Source: Hydractinia symbiolongicarpus (lineage: Eukaryota; Cnidaria; Hydrozoa; Anthoathecata; Hydractiniidae). Taken from it: 64,000 nt of DNA. The stretch lies in contig NC_079884.1 of the NCBI RefSeq assembly GCF_029227915.1, forward strand, positions 17,362,001 to 17,426,000, in the 5' to 3' direction. The stretch's first letter is position 1, and every line of letters begins with the position of its first letter. Made by a program: the position numbers and the translations under genes. Of the stretch, positions 25,498-40,501 are shown piece after piece. The notes beneath the pieces were generated by a model, which did not search any database, had not been told where the DNA came from, and was given only the letters and a program-made list of their open reading frames with translations.

Positions 25498-28400
25498 TTA
25501 AGGCAATGGAGCATTGCAAAACAACTTGGGACATCGTAGCCCATTGAGAGTGGAAGGACTACACCAATGGTAAAATCCGCAGACACGTGCAGTCACGTGA
25601 ATTACATGTAAGGCCATTATAAGGCAGCGAAAGGTCATAAAACATCCTTTAGAGACGGGTACATGTAGTTGGCGGCTATATAACGCCATGGTGCAATGGA
25701 AAACGAATTGGGACGTCATAGTCGAGTAAGAGTGGAAGGACTAGACCAATGGTTACCTCCGCAGACACGTGAAACCACGTGATTTACGTCTAAGGCCTTT
25801 ATTACGCGGTTAAAAGCCATGTTACAGACTTTATGAACCTGTACGAGTATTTGACGGTGTTATAAGGCCATGGAGCATCGGAAAACGACCTGAGACGTCG
25901 GAGTCCTTTGAGAGTGGACGGACTAGACCAATGGTAACCTGTGGAGACAGGTGGAACAACGTGATTTACGTGTAAGGCCTTTATTACGCGGTTAAAAGAC
26001 ATATTACAGCCTTTATAGACCTGTACGAGTATTTCACGAAGTTATAAGGCCGTGGAGCAATGGAAAACGACTTGAGACCTCGTAGTCCATTGAGAGTGGA
26101 AGGACTAGACCAATGGTAACCTCCGCAGACACGTGAAACCACGTGATTTACGTCTAAGGCTCTTATTACGCGGTAAAAAGCCATGTTACAGTCTTTATGA
26201 ACCGGTACGAGTATTTGACGGTGTTATAAGGCCATGGAGCATTGGAAAACGACCTGAGACGTCGGAGTCCATTGAGAGTGGAAGGTCTAGACCAATGGTA
26301 ACCTGTGGAGACAGGTGGAACAACGTGATTTACGTGTAAGGCCTTTATTAGGCAGTTAATAGCCATGTTACAGTCTTTATAGCCCTGAACATGTAGTTGA
26401 CGGTGTTATAACGCGATGGTGTAATGGCAAACGAATTAGGCGGTATAGTCGAATAAGAGTGAAAGGGCTAGACCAATGGTAACCTCCGCAGTCACGTGGA
26501 ACCACGTAATTTACGTGTAAGGCCTTTATTACGCGGTTAAAAGACATATTACAGCCTTTATAGACCTGTACGAGTATTTCACGAAGTTATAAGGCCATGG
26601 AGCAATGGAAAATGACTTGAGACCTCGTAGTCCATTGAGGGTTAAAGGACTAGACCAATGGTAAAATGTGGAGACAGGTGGAACCACGTGATTTATGTGT
26701 AAGGCCTTTATTACGCTGGTAAAAGCCATGTTACAGTCTTTATAGTCCCGTACGAGTTTTTGACAGTGTTATAAGGGCATGGAGCATTGGAAAACAACCT
26801 GAGTCATCATAGTCATTTGAGAGTGGACGATGGTAACCTCCGCAGACACGTGAAACCCCCTTATTTACGTCTAAGGCTCTTATTACGCGGTTAAAAGCCG
26901 TATTACAGCCTTTATAGACCTGTACGAGTATTTCACGAAGTTATAAGGCCATGGAGCAATGGAAAGCGACTTGGGACGTCGTAGTCCATTGAGAGTGGAA
27001 GGACTAGACCAATGGTAACTTCCGCAGACACGTGAAAGCACCTGACTTACGTCTAAGGCTCTTATTACGCGGTTAAAAGCCATGTTACAGTCTTTATGAA
27101 CCTCTACGAGTACTGGACGGTGTTTTAAGGCAATGGAGCATTGCAAAACAACTTGGGACGTCGTAGCCCTTTGAGAGTGGAAGGACTACACCAATGGTAA
27201 AATCCGCAGACTCGTGCAGTCACGTGAATTACATGTAAGGCCATTATTAGGCAGCGAAAGGTCATAAAACATCCTTTAGAGACGGGTACATGTAGTTGGC
27301 GGCTATATAACGCCATGGTGCAATGGAAAACGAATTGGGACGTCACAGTCGAGTAAGAGTGGAAGGACTAGACCAATGGTTACCTCCGCAGACACGTGAA
27401 ATCACGTGATTTACGTCTAAGGCCTTTATTACGCGGTTAAAAGCCATGTTACAGACTTTATGAACCTGTACGAGTATTTGACGGTGTTATAAGGCCATGG
27501 AGCATCGGAAAACGACCTGAGACGTCGGAGTCCATTGAGAGTGGAAGGTCTAGACCAATGGTAACCTGTGGAGATCGGTTGAACCACGTGATTTACGTGT
27601 AGGGCCTTTATTACGCTATTAAAAGCCATGTTACAGTCTTTATAGTCCTGTACGAGTTTTTGACAGCGTTATAAGGGCATGGAGCATTGGAAAACAACCT
27701 GAGTCATCATAGTCCTTTGAGAGTGGACGGACTAGACCAATGGTAACCTGTGGAGACAGGTGGAACAACGTGATTTACGTGTAAGGCCTTTATTGGGCAG
27801 TTAATAGCCATGCTACAGTCTTTATAGCCCTGAACATGTAGTTGACGGTGTTAAAACGCCATGGTGTAATGGCAAACGAATTAGGCAGTATGTTCGAATA
27901 AGAGTGAAAGGGCTAGACCAATGGTAACCTCCGCAGTCACGTGGAACCACGTAATTTACGTGTAAGGCCTTTATTACGCTGTTAAAAGACATATTACAGC
28001 CTTTATAGACCTGTACGAGTATTTCACGAAGTTATAAGGCCGTGGAGCAATGGAAAACGACTTGAGACCTCGTAGTCCATTGAGAGTGGAAGGACTAGAC
28101 CAATGGTAACCTCCGCAGACACGTGAAACCACGTGATTTACGTCTAAGGCTCTTATTACGCGGTAAAAAGCCATGTTACAGTCTTTATGAACCGGTACGA
28201 GTATTTGACGGTGTTATAAGGCCATGGAGCATTGGAAAACGACCTGAGACGTCGGAGTCCATTGAGAGTGGAAGGTCTAGACCAATGGTAACCTGTGGAG
28301 ACAGGTGGAACAACGTGATTTACGTGTAAGGCCTTTATTAGGCAGTTAATAGCCATGTTACAGTCTTTATAGCCCTGAACATGTAGTTGACGGTGTTATA

Positions 28401-31400
28401 ACGCGATGGTGTAATGGCAAACGAATTAGGCGGTATAGTCGAATAAGAGTGAAAGGGCTAGACCAATGGTAACCTCCGCAGTCACGTGGAACCACGTAAT
28501 TTACGTGTAAGGCCTTTATTACGCGGTTAAAAGACATATTACAGCCTTTATAGACCTGTACGAGTATTTCACGAAGTTATAAGGCCATGGAGCAATGGAA
28601 AATGACTTGAGACCTCGTAGTCCATTGAGGGTTAAAGGACTAGACCAATGGTAAAATGTGGAGACAGGTGGAACCACGTGATTTATGTGTAAGGCCTTTA
28701 TTACGCTGGTAAAAGCCATGTTACAGTCTTTATAGTCCTGTACGAGTTTTTGACAGTGTTATAAGGGCATGGAGCATTGGAAAACAACCTGAGTCATCAT
28801 AGTCATTTGAGAGTGGACGATGGTAACCTCCGCAGACACGTGAAACCCCCTTATTTACGTCTAAGGCTCTTATTACGCGGTTAAAAGCCATGTTACAGTC
28901 TTTATGAACCTCTACGAGTACTTGACGGTGTTTTAAGGCAATGGAGCATTGCAAAACAACTTGGGACGTCGTAGCCCTTTGAAAGTGGAAGGACTACACC
29001 AATGGTAAAATCCGCAGACTCGTGCAGTCACGTGAATTACATGTAAGGCCATTATTAGGCAGCGAAAGGTCATAAAACATCCTTTAGAGACGGGTACATG
29101 TAGTTGGCGGCTATATAACGCCATGGTGCAATGGAAAACGAATTGGGACGTCATAGTCGAGTAAGAGTGGAAGGACTAGACCAATGGTTACCTCCGTAGA
29201 CACGTGAAATCACGTGATTTACGTCTAAGGCCTTTATTACGCGGTTAAAAGCCATGTTACAGACTTTATGAACCTGTACGAGTATTTGACGGTGTTATAA
29301 GGCCATGGAGCATCGGAAAACGACCTGAGACGTCGGAGTCCATTGAGAGTGGAAGGTCTAGACCAATGGTAACCTGTGGAGATCGGTTGAACCACGTGAT
29401 TTACGTGTAGGGCCTTTATTACGCTATTAAAAGCCATGTTACAGTCTTTTTAGTCCTGTACGAGTTTTTGACAGCGTTATAAGGGCATGGAGCATTGGAA
29501 AACAACCTGAGTCATCATAGTCCTTTGAGAGTGGACGGACTAGACCAATGGTAACCTGTGGAGACAGGTGGAACAACGTGATTTACGTGTAAGGCCTTTA
29601 TTGGGCAGTTAATAGCCATGCTACAGTCTTTATAGCCCTGAACATGTAGTTGACGGTGTTAAAACGCCATGGTGTAATGGCAAACGAATTAGGCAGTATA
29701 TTCGAATCGTCATAGTCGAATAAGAGTGGAAGGACTAGACCAATGGTAACCTCCGCAGTCACGTGGAACCACGTAATTTACGTGTAAGGCCTTTATTACG
29801 CGGTTAAAAGCCATATTACAGATTTTATAGACCTGTACGAGTATTTCACGAAGTTATAAGGCCATGGCGCAATGGAAAACGAATTGGGACGTCATCGTTG
29901 AGTAAGAGTGGAAGGACTAGACCAATGCTAACCTCCGCAGACACGTGAAATCCCGTTATTTACGTCTAAGGCCTTTATTACGCGGTTAAAAGCCATGTTA
30001 CTGTCTTTATAGACCTGTACGAGTATTTAACTGTGTTATAAGGCCATGGAGCATTGTAAAAAACGACCTGAGACGTCGGAGTCCATTGAGAGTGAAAGGG
30101 CTAGACCAATGGTAACCTCCGCAGTCACGTGGAACCACGTAATTTACGTGTAAGGCCTTTATTACGCGGTTAAAAGACATATTACAGCCTTTATAGACCT
30201 GTACGAGTATTTCACGAAGTTATAAGGCCGTGGAGCAATGGAAAACGACTTGAGACCTCGTAGTCCATTGAGAGTGGAAGGACTAGACCAATGGTAACCT
30301 CCGCAGACACGTGAAACCACGTGATTTTCGTCTAAGGCTCTTATTACGCGGTAAAAAGCCATGTTACAGTCTTTATGAACCGGTACGAGTATTTGACGGT
30401 GTTATAAGGCCATGGAGCATTGGAAAACGACCTGAGACGTCGGAGTCCATTGAGAATGGAAGGTCTAGACCAATGGTAACCTGTGGGGACAGGTGGAACA
30501 ACGTGATTTACGTGTAAGGCCTTTATTAGGCAGTTAATAGCCATGTTACAGTCTTTATAGCCCTGAACATGTAGTTGACGGTGTTAAAACGCCATGGTGT
30601 AATGGCAAACGAATTAGGCGGTATAGTCGAATAAGAGTGAAAGGGCTAGACCAATGGTAACCTCCGCAGTCACGTGGAACCACGTAATTTACGTGTAAGG
30701 CCTTTATTACGCAGTTAAAAGACATATTACAGCCTTTATAGACCTGTACGAGTATTTCACGAAGTTATAAGGCCATGGAGCAATGGAAAATGACTTGAGA
30801 CCTCGTAGTCCATTGAGGGTTAAAGGACTAGACCAATGGTAAAATGTGGAGACAGGTGGAACCACGTGATTTATGTGTAACGCCTTTATTACGCTGGTAA
30901 AAGCCATGTTACAGTCTTTAAAGTCCCGTACGAGTTTTTGACAGTGTTATAAGGGCATGGAGCATTGGAAAACAACCTGAGTCATCATAGTCCTTTGAGA
31001 GTGGACAATGGTAACCTCCGCAGACACGTGAAACCCCGTTATTTACGTCTAAGACTCTTATTACGCGGTTAAAAGCCGTATTACAGCCTTTATAGACCTG
31101 TACGAGTATTTCACAAAGTTATAAGGCCATGGAGCAATGGAAAATGACTTGGGACGTCGTAGTCCATTGAGAGTGGAAGGACTAGACCAATGGTAACTTC
31201 CGCAGACACGTGAAAGCACGTGACTTACGTCTAAGGCTCTTATTACGCGGTTAAAAGCCATGTTACAGTCTTAATGAACCTCTACGAGTACTTGACGGTG
31301 TTTTAAGGCAATGGAGCATTGCAAAACAACTTGGGACATCGTAGCCCATTGAGAGTGGAAGGACTACACCAATGGTAAAATCCGCAGACACGTGCAGTCA

Positions 31401-34400
31401 CGTGAATTACATGTATGGCCATTATAAGGCAGCGAAAGGTCATAAAACATCCTTTAGAGACGGGTACATGTAGTTGGCGGCTATATAACGCCATGGTGCA
31501 ATGGAAAACGAATTGGGACGTCATAGTCGAGTAAGAGTGGAAGGACTAGACCAACGGTTACCTCCGCAGACACGTGAAATCACGTGATTTACGTCTAAGG
31601 CCTTTATTACGCGGTTAAAAGCCATGTTACAGACTTTATGAACCTGTACGAGTATTTGACGGTGTTATAAGGCCATGGAGCATCGGAAAACGACCTGAGA
31701 CGTCGGAGTCCATTGAGAGTGAAAGGTCTAGACCAATGGTAACCTGTGGAGATCGGTGGAACCACGTGATTTACGTGTAAGGCCTTTATTACGCTATTAA
31801 AAGCCATGTTACAGTCTTTATAGACCCGTACGAGTTTTTGACAGCGTTATAAGGGCATGGAGCATTGGAAAACAACCTGAGTCATCATAGTCCTTTGAGA
31901 GTGGACGGACTAGACCAATGGTAACCTGTGGAGACAGGTGGAACAACGTGATTTACGTGTAAGGCCTTTATTACGCGGTTAAAAGACATATTACAGCCTT
32001 TATAGACCTGTACGAGTATTTCACGAAGTTATAAGGCCATGTAGCAATGGAAAATGACTTGAGATCTCGTAGTCCATTGAGGGTTAAAGGACTAGACCAA
32101 TGGTAAAATGTGGAGACAGGTGGAACCACGTGATTTATGTGTAACGCCTTTATTACGCTGGTAAAAGCCATGTTACAGTCTTTATAGTCCCGTACGAGTT
32201 TTTGACAGTGTTATAAGGGCATGGAGCATTGGAAAACAACCTGAGTCATCATAGTCATTTGAGAGTGGACGATGGTAACCTCCGCAGACACGTGAAACCC
32301 CCTTATTTACGTCTAAGGCTCTTATTACGCGGTTAAAAGCCGTATTACAGCCTTTATAGACCTGTACGAGTATTTCACGAAGTTATAAGGCCATGGAGCA
32401 ATGGAAAACGACTTGGGACGTCGTAGTCCATTGAGAGTGGAAGGACTAGACCAATGGTAACTTCTGCAGACACGTGAAAGCACCTGACTTACGTCTAAGG
32501 CTCTTATTACGCGGTTAAAAGCCATGTTACAGTCCTTATGAACCTCTACGAGTACTTGACCTTGTTTTAAGTCAATGGAGCATTGCAAAACAACTTGGGA
32601 CGTCGTAGCCCTTTGAGAGTGGAAGGACTACACCAATGGTAAAATCCGCAGACACGTGCAGTCACGTGAATTACATGTAAGGCCATTATTAGGCAGCGAA
32701 AGGTCATAAAACATCCTTTAGAGACGGGTACATGTAGTTGGCGGCTATATAACGCCATGGTGCAATGGAAAACGAATTGGGACGTCATAGTCGAGTAAGA
32801 GTGGAAGGACTAGACCAATGGTTACCTCCGCAGACACGTGAAATCACGTGATTTACGTCTAAGGCCTTTATTACGCGGTTAAAAGCCATGTTACAGACTT
32901 TATGAACCTGTACGAGTATTTGACGGTGTTATAAGGCCATGGAGCATCGGAAAACGACCTGAGACGTCGGAGTCCATTGAGAGTGGAAGGTCTAGACCAA
33001 TGGTAACCTGTAGAGATCGGTTGAACCACGTGATTTACGTGTAGGGCCTTTATTACGCTATTAAAAGCCATGTTACAGTCTTTATAGTCCTGTACGAGTT
33101 TTTGACAGCGTTATAAGGGCATGGAGCATTGGAAAACAACCTGAGTCATCATAGTCCTTTGAGAGTGGACGGACTAGACCAATGGTAACCTGTGGAGACA
33201 GGTGGAACAACGTGATTTACGTGTAAGGCCTTTATTGGGCAGTTAATAGCCATGTTACAGTCTTTATAGCCCTGAACATGTAGTTGACGGTGTTAAAACG
33301 CCATGGTGTAATGGCAAACGAATAAGGCAGTATATTCGAATAAGAGTGAAAGGGCTAGACCAATGGTAACCTCCGCAGTCACGTGGAACCACGTAATTTA
33401 CGTGTAAGGCCTTTATTACGCGGTTAAAAGACATATTACAGCCTTTATAGACCTGTACGAGTATTTCACGAAGTTATAAGGCCGTGGAGCAATGGAAAAC
33501 GACTTGAGACCTCGTAGTCCATTGAGAGTGGAAGGACTAGACCAATGGTAACCTCCGCAGACACGTGAAACCACGTGATTTTCGTCTAAGGCTCTTATTA
33601 CGCGGTAAAAAGCCATGTTACAGTCTTTATGAACCGGTACGAGTATTTGACGGTGTTATAAGGCCATGGAGCATTGGAAAACAACCTGAGTCATCATAGT
33701 CCTTTGAGAGTGGACGGACTAGACCAATGGTAACCTGTGGAGACAGGTGGAACAACGTGATTTACGTGTAAGGCCTTTATTACGCGGTTAAAAGACATAT
33801 TACAGCCTTTATAGACCTGTACGAGTATTTCACGAAGTTATAAGGCCATGTAGCAATGGAAAATGACTTGAGATCTCGTATTCCATTGAGAGTGGAAGGA
33901 CTAGACCAATGGTAACCTCCGCAGACACGTGAAACCACGTGATTTTCGTCTAAGGCTCTTATTACGCGGTAAAAAGCCATGTTACAGTCTTTATGAACCG
34001 CTACGAGTATTTGACGGTGTTATAAGGCCATGGAGCATTGGAAAACGACCTGAGACGTCGGAGTCCATTGAGAATGGAAGGTCTAGACCAATGGTGACCT
34101 GTGGGGACAGGTGGAACAACGTGATTTACGTGTAAGGCCTTTATTAGGCAGTTAATAGCCATGTTACAGTCTTTATAGCCCTGAACATGTAGTTGACGGT
34201 GTTAAAACGCCATGGTGTAATGGCAAACGAATTAGGCGGTATAGTCGAATAAGAGTGAAAGGGCTAGACCAATGGTAACCTCCGCAGTCACGTGGAACCA
34301 CGTAATTTACGTGTAAGGCCTTTATTACGCAGTTAAAAGACATATTACAGCCTTTATAGACCTGTACGAGTATTTCACGAAGTTATAAGGCCATGGAGCA

Positions 34401-35414
34401 ATGGAAAATGTCTTGAGACCTCGTAGTCCATTGAGGGTTAAAGGACTAGACCAATGGTAAAATGTGGAGACAGGTGGAACCACGTGATTTATGTGTAACG
34501 CCTTTATTGCGCTGGTAAAAGCCATGTTACAGTCTTTATAGTCCCGTACGAGTTTTTGACAGTGTTATAAGGGCATGGAGCATTGGAAAACAACTTGAGT
34601 CTTCATAGTCATTTGAGAGTGGACGATGGTAACCTCCGCAGACACGTGAAACCCCCTTATTTACGTCTAAGGCTCTTATTACGCGGTTAAAAGCCGTATT
34701 ACAGCCTTTATAGACCTGTACGAGTATTTCACGAAGTTATAAGGCCATGGAGCAATGGAAAACGACTTGGACGTCGTAGTCCATTGAGAGTGGAAGGACT
34801 AGACCAATGGTAACTTCCGCAGACACGTGAAAGCACGTGACTTACGTCTAAGGCTCTTATTACGCGGTTAAAAGCCATGTTACAGTCTTTATGAACCTCT
34901 ACGAGTACTTGACGGTGTTTTAAGGCAATGGAGCATTGCAAAACAACTTGGGACGTCGTAGCCCATTGAGAGTGGAAGGACTACACCAATGGTAAAATCC
35001 ACAGACACGTGCAGTCACGTGAATTACATGTAAGGCCATTATTAGGCAGCGAAAGGTCATAAAACATCCTTTAGAGACGGGTACATGTAGTTGGCGGCTA
35101 TATAACGCCATGGTGCAATGGAAAACGAATTGGGACATCATAGTCGAGTAAGAGTGGAAGGACTAGACCAATGGTTACCTCCGCAGACACGTGAAATCAC
35201 GTGATTTACGTCTAAGGCCTTTATTACGCGGTTAAAAGCCATGTTACAGACTTTATGAACCTGTACGAGTATTTGACGGTGTTATAAGGCCATGGAGCAT
35301 CGGAAAACGACCTGAGACGTCGGAGTCCATTGAGAGTGGAAGGTCTAGACCAATGGTAACCTGTGGAGATCGGTGGAACCACGTGATTTACGTGTAAGGC
35401 CTTTATTACGCTAT
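25498..35414. repeat. HOR-C, irregular unit length
   Basis: A diagnostic class 4 monomer recurs at 25498, 27125, 28933, 31303, 32567 and 34920, then at 37276. Spacings are 1627, 1808, 2370, 1264, 2353 and 2356 bp, which is about 9, 10, 13, 7, 13 and 13 monomers after allowing for 10-bp deletions. The same monomer order is kept between anchors, for example 25984, 26166 and 26529 against 27974, 28156 and 28519 (offset 1,990 bp). Variation is mainly gain or loss of whole monomers. Confidence 0.8.
29690..29725. repeat. Out-of-register monomer junction
   Basis: GTATATTCGAAT is followed by CGTCATAGTCGAATAAGAG. The related place near 33331 reads GTATATTCGAATAAGAG directly. About 14 bp of a second monomer type have been inserted, leaving GTCGAATAAGAG preceded by a partial duplicate. 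This accounts for the local spacing of 12 x 182 + 4 bp (28156 to 30344) after subtracting a 10-bp deletion. Confidence 0.65.
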
Positions 35415-38400
35415 TAAAAGCCATGTTACAGTCTTTATAGTCCCGTACGAGTTTTTGACAGCGTCATAAGGGCATGGAGCATTGGAAAACAACCTGAGTC
35501 ATCATAGTCCTTTGAGAGTGGACGGACTAGACCAATGGTAACCTGTGGAGACAGGTGGAACAACGTGATTTACGTGTAAGGCCTTTATTAGGCAGTTAAT
35601 AGCCATGTTACAGTCTTTATAGCCCTGAACATGTAGTTGACGGTGTTATAACGCCATGGTGTAATGGCAAACGAATTAGGCAGTATAGTCGAATAAGAGT
35701 GAAAGGGCTAGACCAATGGTAACCTCCGCAGTCACGTGGAACCACGTAATTTACGTGTAAGGCCTTTATTACGCGGTTAAAAGACATATTACAGCCTTTA
35801 TAGACCTGTACGAGTATTTCACGAAGTTATAAGGCCGTGGAGCAATGGAAAACGACTTGAGACCTCGTAGTCCATTGAAAGTGGAAGGACTAGACCAATG
35901 GTAACCTCCGCAGACACGTGAAACCACGTGATTTACGTCTAAGGCTCTTATTACGCGGTTAAAAGCCATGTTACAGTCTTTATGAACCTGTACGAGTATT
36001 TGACGGTGTTATAAGGCCATGGAGCATTGTAAAAAACGACCTGAGACGTCGGAGTCCATTGAGAGTGAAAGGACTAGACCAATGGTAACCTGTGGAGACA
36101 GGTGAAACCACGTGATTTACGTGTAACGCCTTTATTACGCAGTTAAAGGCCATGTTACGGTCTTTATAGACCTGTACGATTATTTCACGAAGTTATAAGG
36201 TCATGTAGCATTGCAAAACGACTTGGGACGTCGTAGTCTATTGAGAGTGGAAGAACTAGACCAATGGTAACCTCCGCAGACACGTGAAACCACGTGATTT
36301 ACGTCTAAGGCTCTTATTACGCGGTTAAAAGGAATGTTACAGTCTTTATGAACCTCTACGAGTATTTGACGGTGTTTTAAGGCAATGGAGCATTGCAAAA
36401 CAACCTGAGACGTCGAAGTCCATTGAGAGTGGAAGGTCTAGACCAATGGTAACCTGTGGAGACAGGTGGAACAACGTGATTTACGTGTAAGGCCTTTATT
36501 AGGCAGTTAATAGCCATGTTACAGTCTTTATAGCCCTGAACATGTAGTTGACGGTGTTATAACGCCATGGTGTAATGGCAAACGAATTAGGCGGTATAGT
36601 CGAATAAGAGTGAAAGGGCTAGACCAATGGTAACCTCCGCAGTCACGTGGAACCACGTAATTTACGTGTAAGGCCTTTATTACGCGGTTAAAAGACATAT
36701 TACAGCCTTTATAGACCTGTACGAGTATTTCACGAAGTTATAAGGCCATGGAGCAATGGAAAATGACTTGAGACCTCGTAGTCCATTGAGGGTTAAAGGA
36801 CTAGACCAATGGTAAAATGTGGAGACAGGTGGAACCACGTGATTTATGTGTAAGGCCTTTACTACGCTGGTAAAAGCCATGTTACAGTCTTTATAGTCCC
36901 GTACGAGTTTTTGACAGTGTTATAAGGGCATGGAGCATTGGAAAACAACCTGAGTCATCATAGTCATTTGAGAGTGGACGATGGTAACCTCTGCAGACAT
37001 GTGAAACCCCCTTATTTACGTCTAAGGCTCTTATTACGCGGTTAAAAGCCGTATTACAGCCTTTATAGACTGGTACGAGTATTTCACGAAGTTATAAGGC
37101 CATGGAGCAATGGAAAACGACTTGGGACGTCGTAGTCCATTGAGAGTGGAAGGACTAGACCAATGGTAACTTCCGCAGACACGTGAAAGCACGTGACTTA
37201 CGTCTAAGGCTCTTATTACGCGGTTAAAAGCCATGTTACAGTCTTTATGAACCTCTACGAGTACTTGACGGTGTTTTAAGGCAATGGAGCATTGCAAAAC
37301 AACTTGGGACGTCGTAGCCCATTGAGAGTGGAAGGACTACACCAATGGTAAAATCCGCTGACACGTGCAGTCACGTGAATTACATGTAAGGCCATTATTA
37401 GGCAGCGAAAGGTCATAAAACATCCTTTAGAGACGGGTACATGTAGTTGGCGGCTATATAACGCCATGGTGCAATGGAAAACGAATTGGGACGTCATAGT
37501 CGAGTAAGAGTGGAAGGACTAGACCAATGGTTACCTCCACAGACACGTGAAATCACGTGATTTACGTCTAAGGCCTTTATTACGCGGTTAAAAGCCATGT
37601 TACAGACTTTATGAACCTGTACGAGTATTTGACGGTGTTATAAGGCCATGGAGCATCGGAAAACGACCTGAGACGTCGGAGTCCATTGAGAGTGGAAGGT
37701 CTAGACCAATGGTAACCTGTGGAGATCGGTGGAACCACGTGATTTACGTGTAAGGCCTTTATTACGCTATTAAAAGCCATGTTACAGTCTTTATAGTCCC
37801 GTACGAGTTTTTGACAGCGTTATAAGGGCATGGAGCATTGGAAAACAACCTGAGTCATCATAGTCCTTTAAGAGTGGACGGACTAGACCAATGGTAACCT
37901 GTGGAGACAGGTGGAACAACGTGATTTACGTGTAAGGCCTTTATTAGGCAGTTAATAGCCATGTTACAGTCTTTATAGCCCTGAACATGTAGTTGACGGT
38001 GTTATAACGCCATGGTGTAATGGCAAACGAATTAGGCAGTATAGTCGAATAAGAGTGAAAGGGCTAGACCAATGGTAACCTCCGCAGTCACGTGGAACCA
38101 CGTAATTTACGTGTAAGGCCTTTATTACGTGGTTAAAAGACATATTACAGCCTTTATAGACCTGTACGAGTATTTCACGAAGTTATAAGGCCGTGGAGCA
38201 ATGGAAAACGACCTGTGACGTCGGAGTCCATTGAGAGTGAAAGGACTAGACCAATGGTAACATGTGGAGACAGGTGAAACCACGTGATATACGTGTAAGG
38301 CCTTTATTACGCAGTTAAAGGCCATGTTACAGTCTTTATAGACCTGTACGATTATTTCACGAAGTTATAAGGTCATGTAGCATTGCAAAACGACTTGGGA

Positions 38401-40501
38401 GGTCGTAGTCTATTGAGAGTGGAAGAACTAGACCAATGGTAACCTCCGCAGACACGTGAAACCACGTGATATACGTCTAAGGCTCTTATTACGCGGTTAA
38501 AAGGAATGTTACAGTCTTTATGAACCTCTACGAGTACTTGACGGTGTTATAAGGACATGCAGCATTGGAAAACGACCTGAGACGTCGGAGTCCATTGACA
38601 GTGAAAGGTCTAGACCAATGGTAAAATGTGGAGACAGGTGGAACCACGTGATTTATGTGTAAGGCCTTTATTACGCGGTTAAAAGCCATGTTACAGTCTT
38701 TATGAACCTCTACGAGTACTTGACGGTGTTTTAAGGCAATGGAGCATTGCAAAGCAACTTGGGACGTCGTAACCCATTAAGAGTGGAAGGACTACACCAA
38801 TGGTAAAATCCGCAGACAAGTGCAGTCACGTGAATTACATGTAAGGCCATTATTAGGCAGCGAAAGGTCATAAAACATCCTTTAGAGACAGGTACATGTA
38901 GTTGGCGGTTATATTACGCCATGGTGCAATGGAAAACGAATTGGGACGTCATAGTTAAGTGAGGGTTGAAGGACTAGACCAATGGTAACCTCCGCAGACA
39001 CGTGAAACCACGTGATTTACGTCTAAGGCTCTTTTTACGCGGTTAAAAGCCATGTTACAGTCTTTATGAACCTCTACGAGTACTTGACGGTGTTTTAAGG
39101 CAATGGAGCATTGCAAAGCAACTTGGGACGTCGTAGCCCATTGAGAGTGAAAGGTCTAGACCAATTGTAAAATGTGGAGACAGGTGCAGTCACGTGAATT
39201 ACATGTAAGGCTATTATTAGGCAGCGAAAGGTCATAAAACATCCTTTAGAGACGGGTACATGTAGTTGGCGGTTATATTACGCCATGGTGCAATGGAAAA
39301 CGACTTGAGACGTCGTAGTCCATTGAGAGTGGAAGGACTAGACCAATGGTAACCTCCGCAGACAAGTGAAACCACGTGATTTACGTGTAAAGCCTTTATT
39401 ACGCGGTTAAAAGCCATATTACAGCTTTTACAGACTTGTACGAGTATTTCACGAAGTTATAAGGCCATGGCGCAATGGAAAACGAATTGGGACGTCATTG
39501 TTGAGTGAGTGTGGAAGGACTAGACCAATGGTAACCTCAGCAGACACGTGAAGCCCCGTTATTTACGTCTAAGGCTCTTATTACGCGGTTAAAAGCCATA
39601 TTACAGCCTTTATAGACCTGTACGAGTATTTCACGAAGTTATAAGGCCAGGGAGCATTGTAAAAAACGACCTGAGACGTCGGAGTCCATTTAGAGTGAAA
39701 GGACTAGACCAATGGTAACTTCCGCAGAAACGTGAAACCACGTGAATTACATGTAAGGCCATTATTAGGCAGCGAAAGGTCATAAAACATCCTTTAGAGA
39801 CGGGTACATGTAGTTGGCGGTTATATAACGCCATGGTGCAATGGAAAACGAATTGGGACGTCGGAGTCCATTGAGAGTGGAAGGACTAGACCAATGGTAA
39901 CCTGTGGAGACAGGTGAAACCACGTGATTTACGTGTAAGGCCTTTATTACGCAGTTAAAAGCCATGTTACAGTCTTTATAATCCCGTACGAGTTTTTGAC
40001 TGTGTTATAAGGGCATGGAGCATTAGAAAACAACCCGAGTCATCATAGTCCTTTGAGAGTGGAAGGACTAGACCAATGGTAACCTGTGGAGACAGGTGCA
40101 ACAACGTGATTTACGTGTAAGGCCTTTATTAGGCAGTTAATAGCCATGTTACAGTCTTTATGAATCTGTACGAGTATTTCACGAAGTTATAAGGCCGTGG
40201 AGCAATGGAAAACGACTTGAGACCTCGTAGTCCATTGAGAGTGGAAGGACTAGACCAATGGTAACCTCCGCAGACACGTGAAACCACGTGATTTACGTCT
40301 AAGGCTCTTATTACGCGGTTAAAAGCCATGTTACAGTCTTTATGAACCTGTACGAGTATTTGACGGTGTTATAAGGCCATGGAGCAGTGCAAAACGACTT
40401 GGGACGTCGTAGTCCATTGAAAGTGGAAGGACTAGATCAATGGTAACTTCCGCAGACACGTGAAACAACGTGATTTACGTCAAAGGCTCTTATTACGCGG
40501 T
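35415..40501. repeat. 5,087-bp duplication, copy 1
   Basis: About 28 monomers. Anchors at 35769, 36201, 36680, 37034, 37276, 37580, 38125, 38528, 39232, 39631, 39780 and 40129 all recur 5,087 bp downstream. Rare variants are shared, for example GACAGCGTCATAAGG at about 35457 and 40544. One substitution seen is T at 36992 against C at 42079. I did not compare every base. Confidence 0.9.

Noticed and set aside
29690-29725. Transposon insertion or target-site duplication at the odd junction
   Set aside because: Only about 14 bp are extra and they come from another monomer type. There are no terminal repeats or foreign sequence.
26133-34135. Four plus-strand ORFs of 68 codons (26133, 28123, 30311, 33929)
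   Set aside because: They are copies of one HOR-C position where a few substitutions (such as GGTAAAAAGCC and GAACCGGTACG) happen to leave a frame open. They overlap the minus-strand repeat ORFs and have no independent support.
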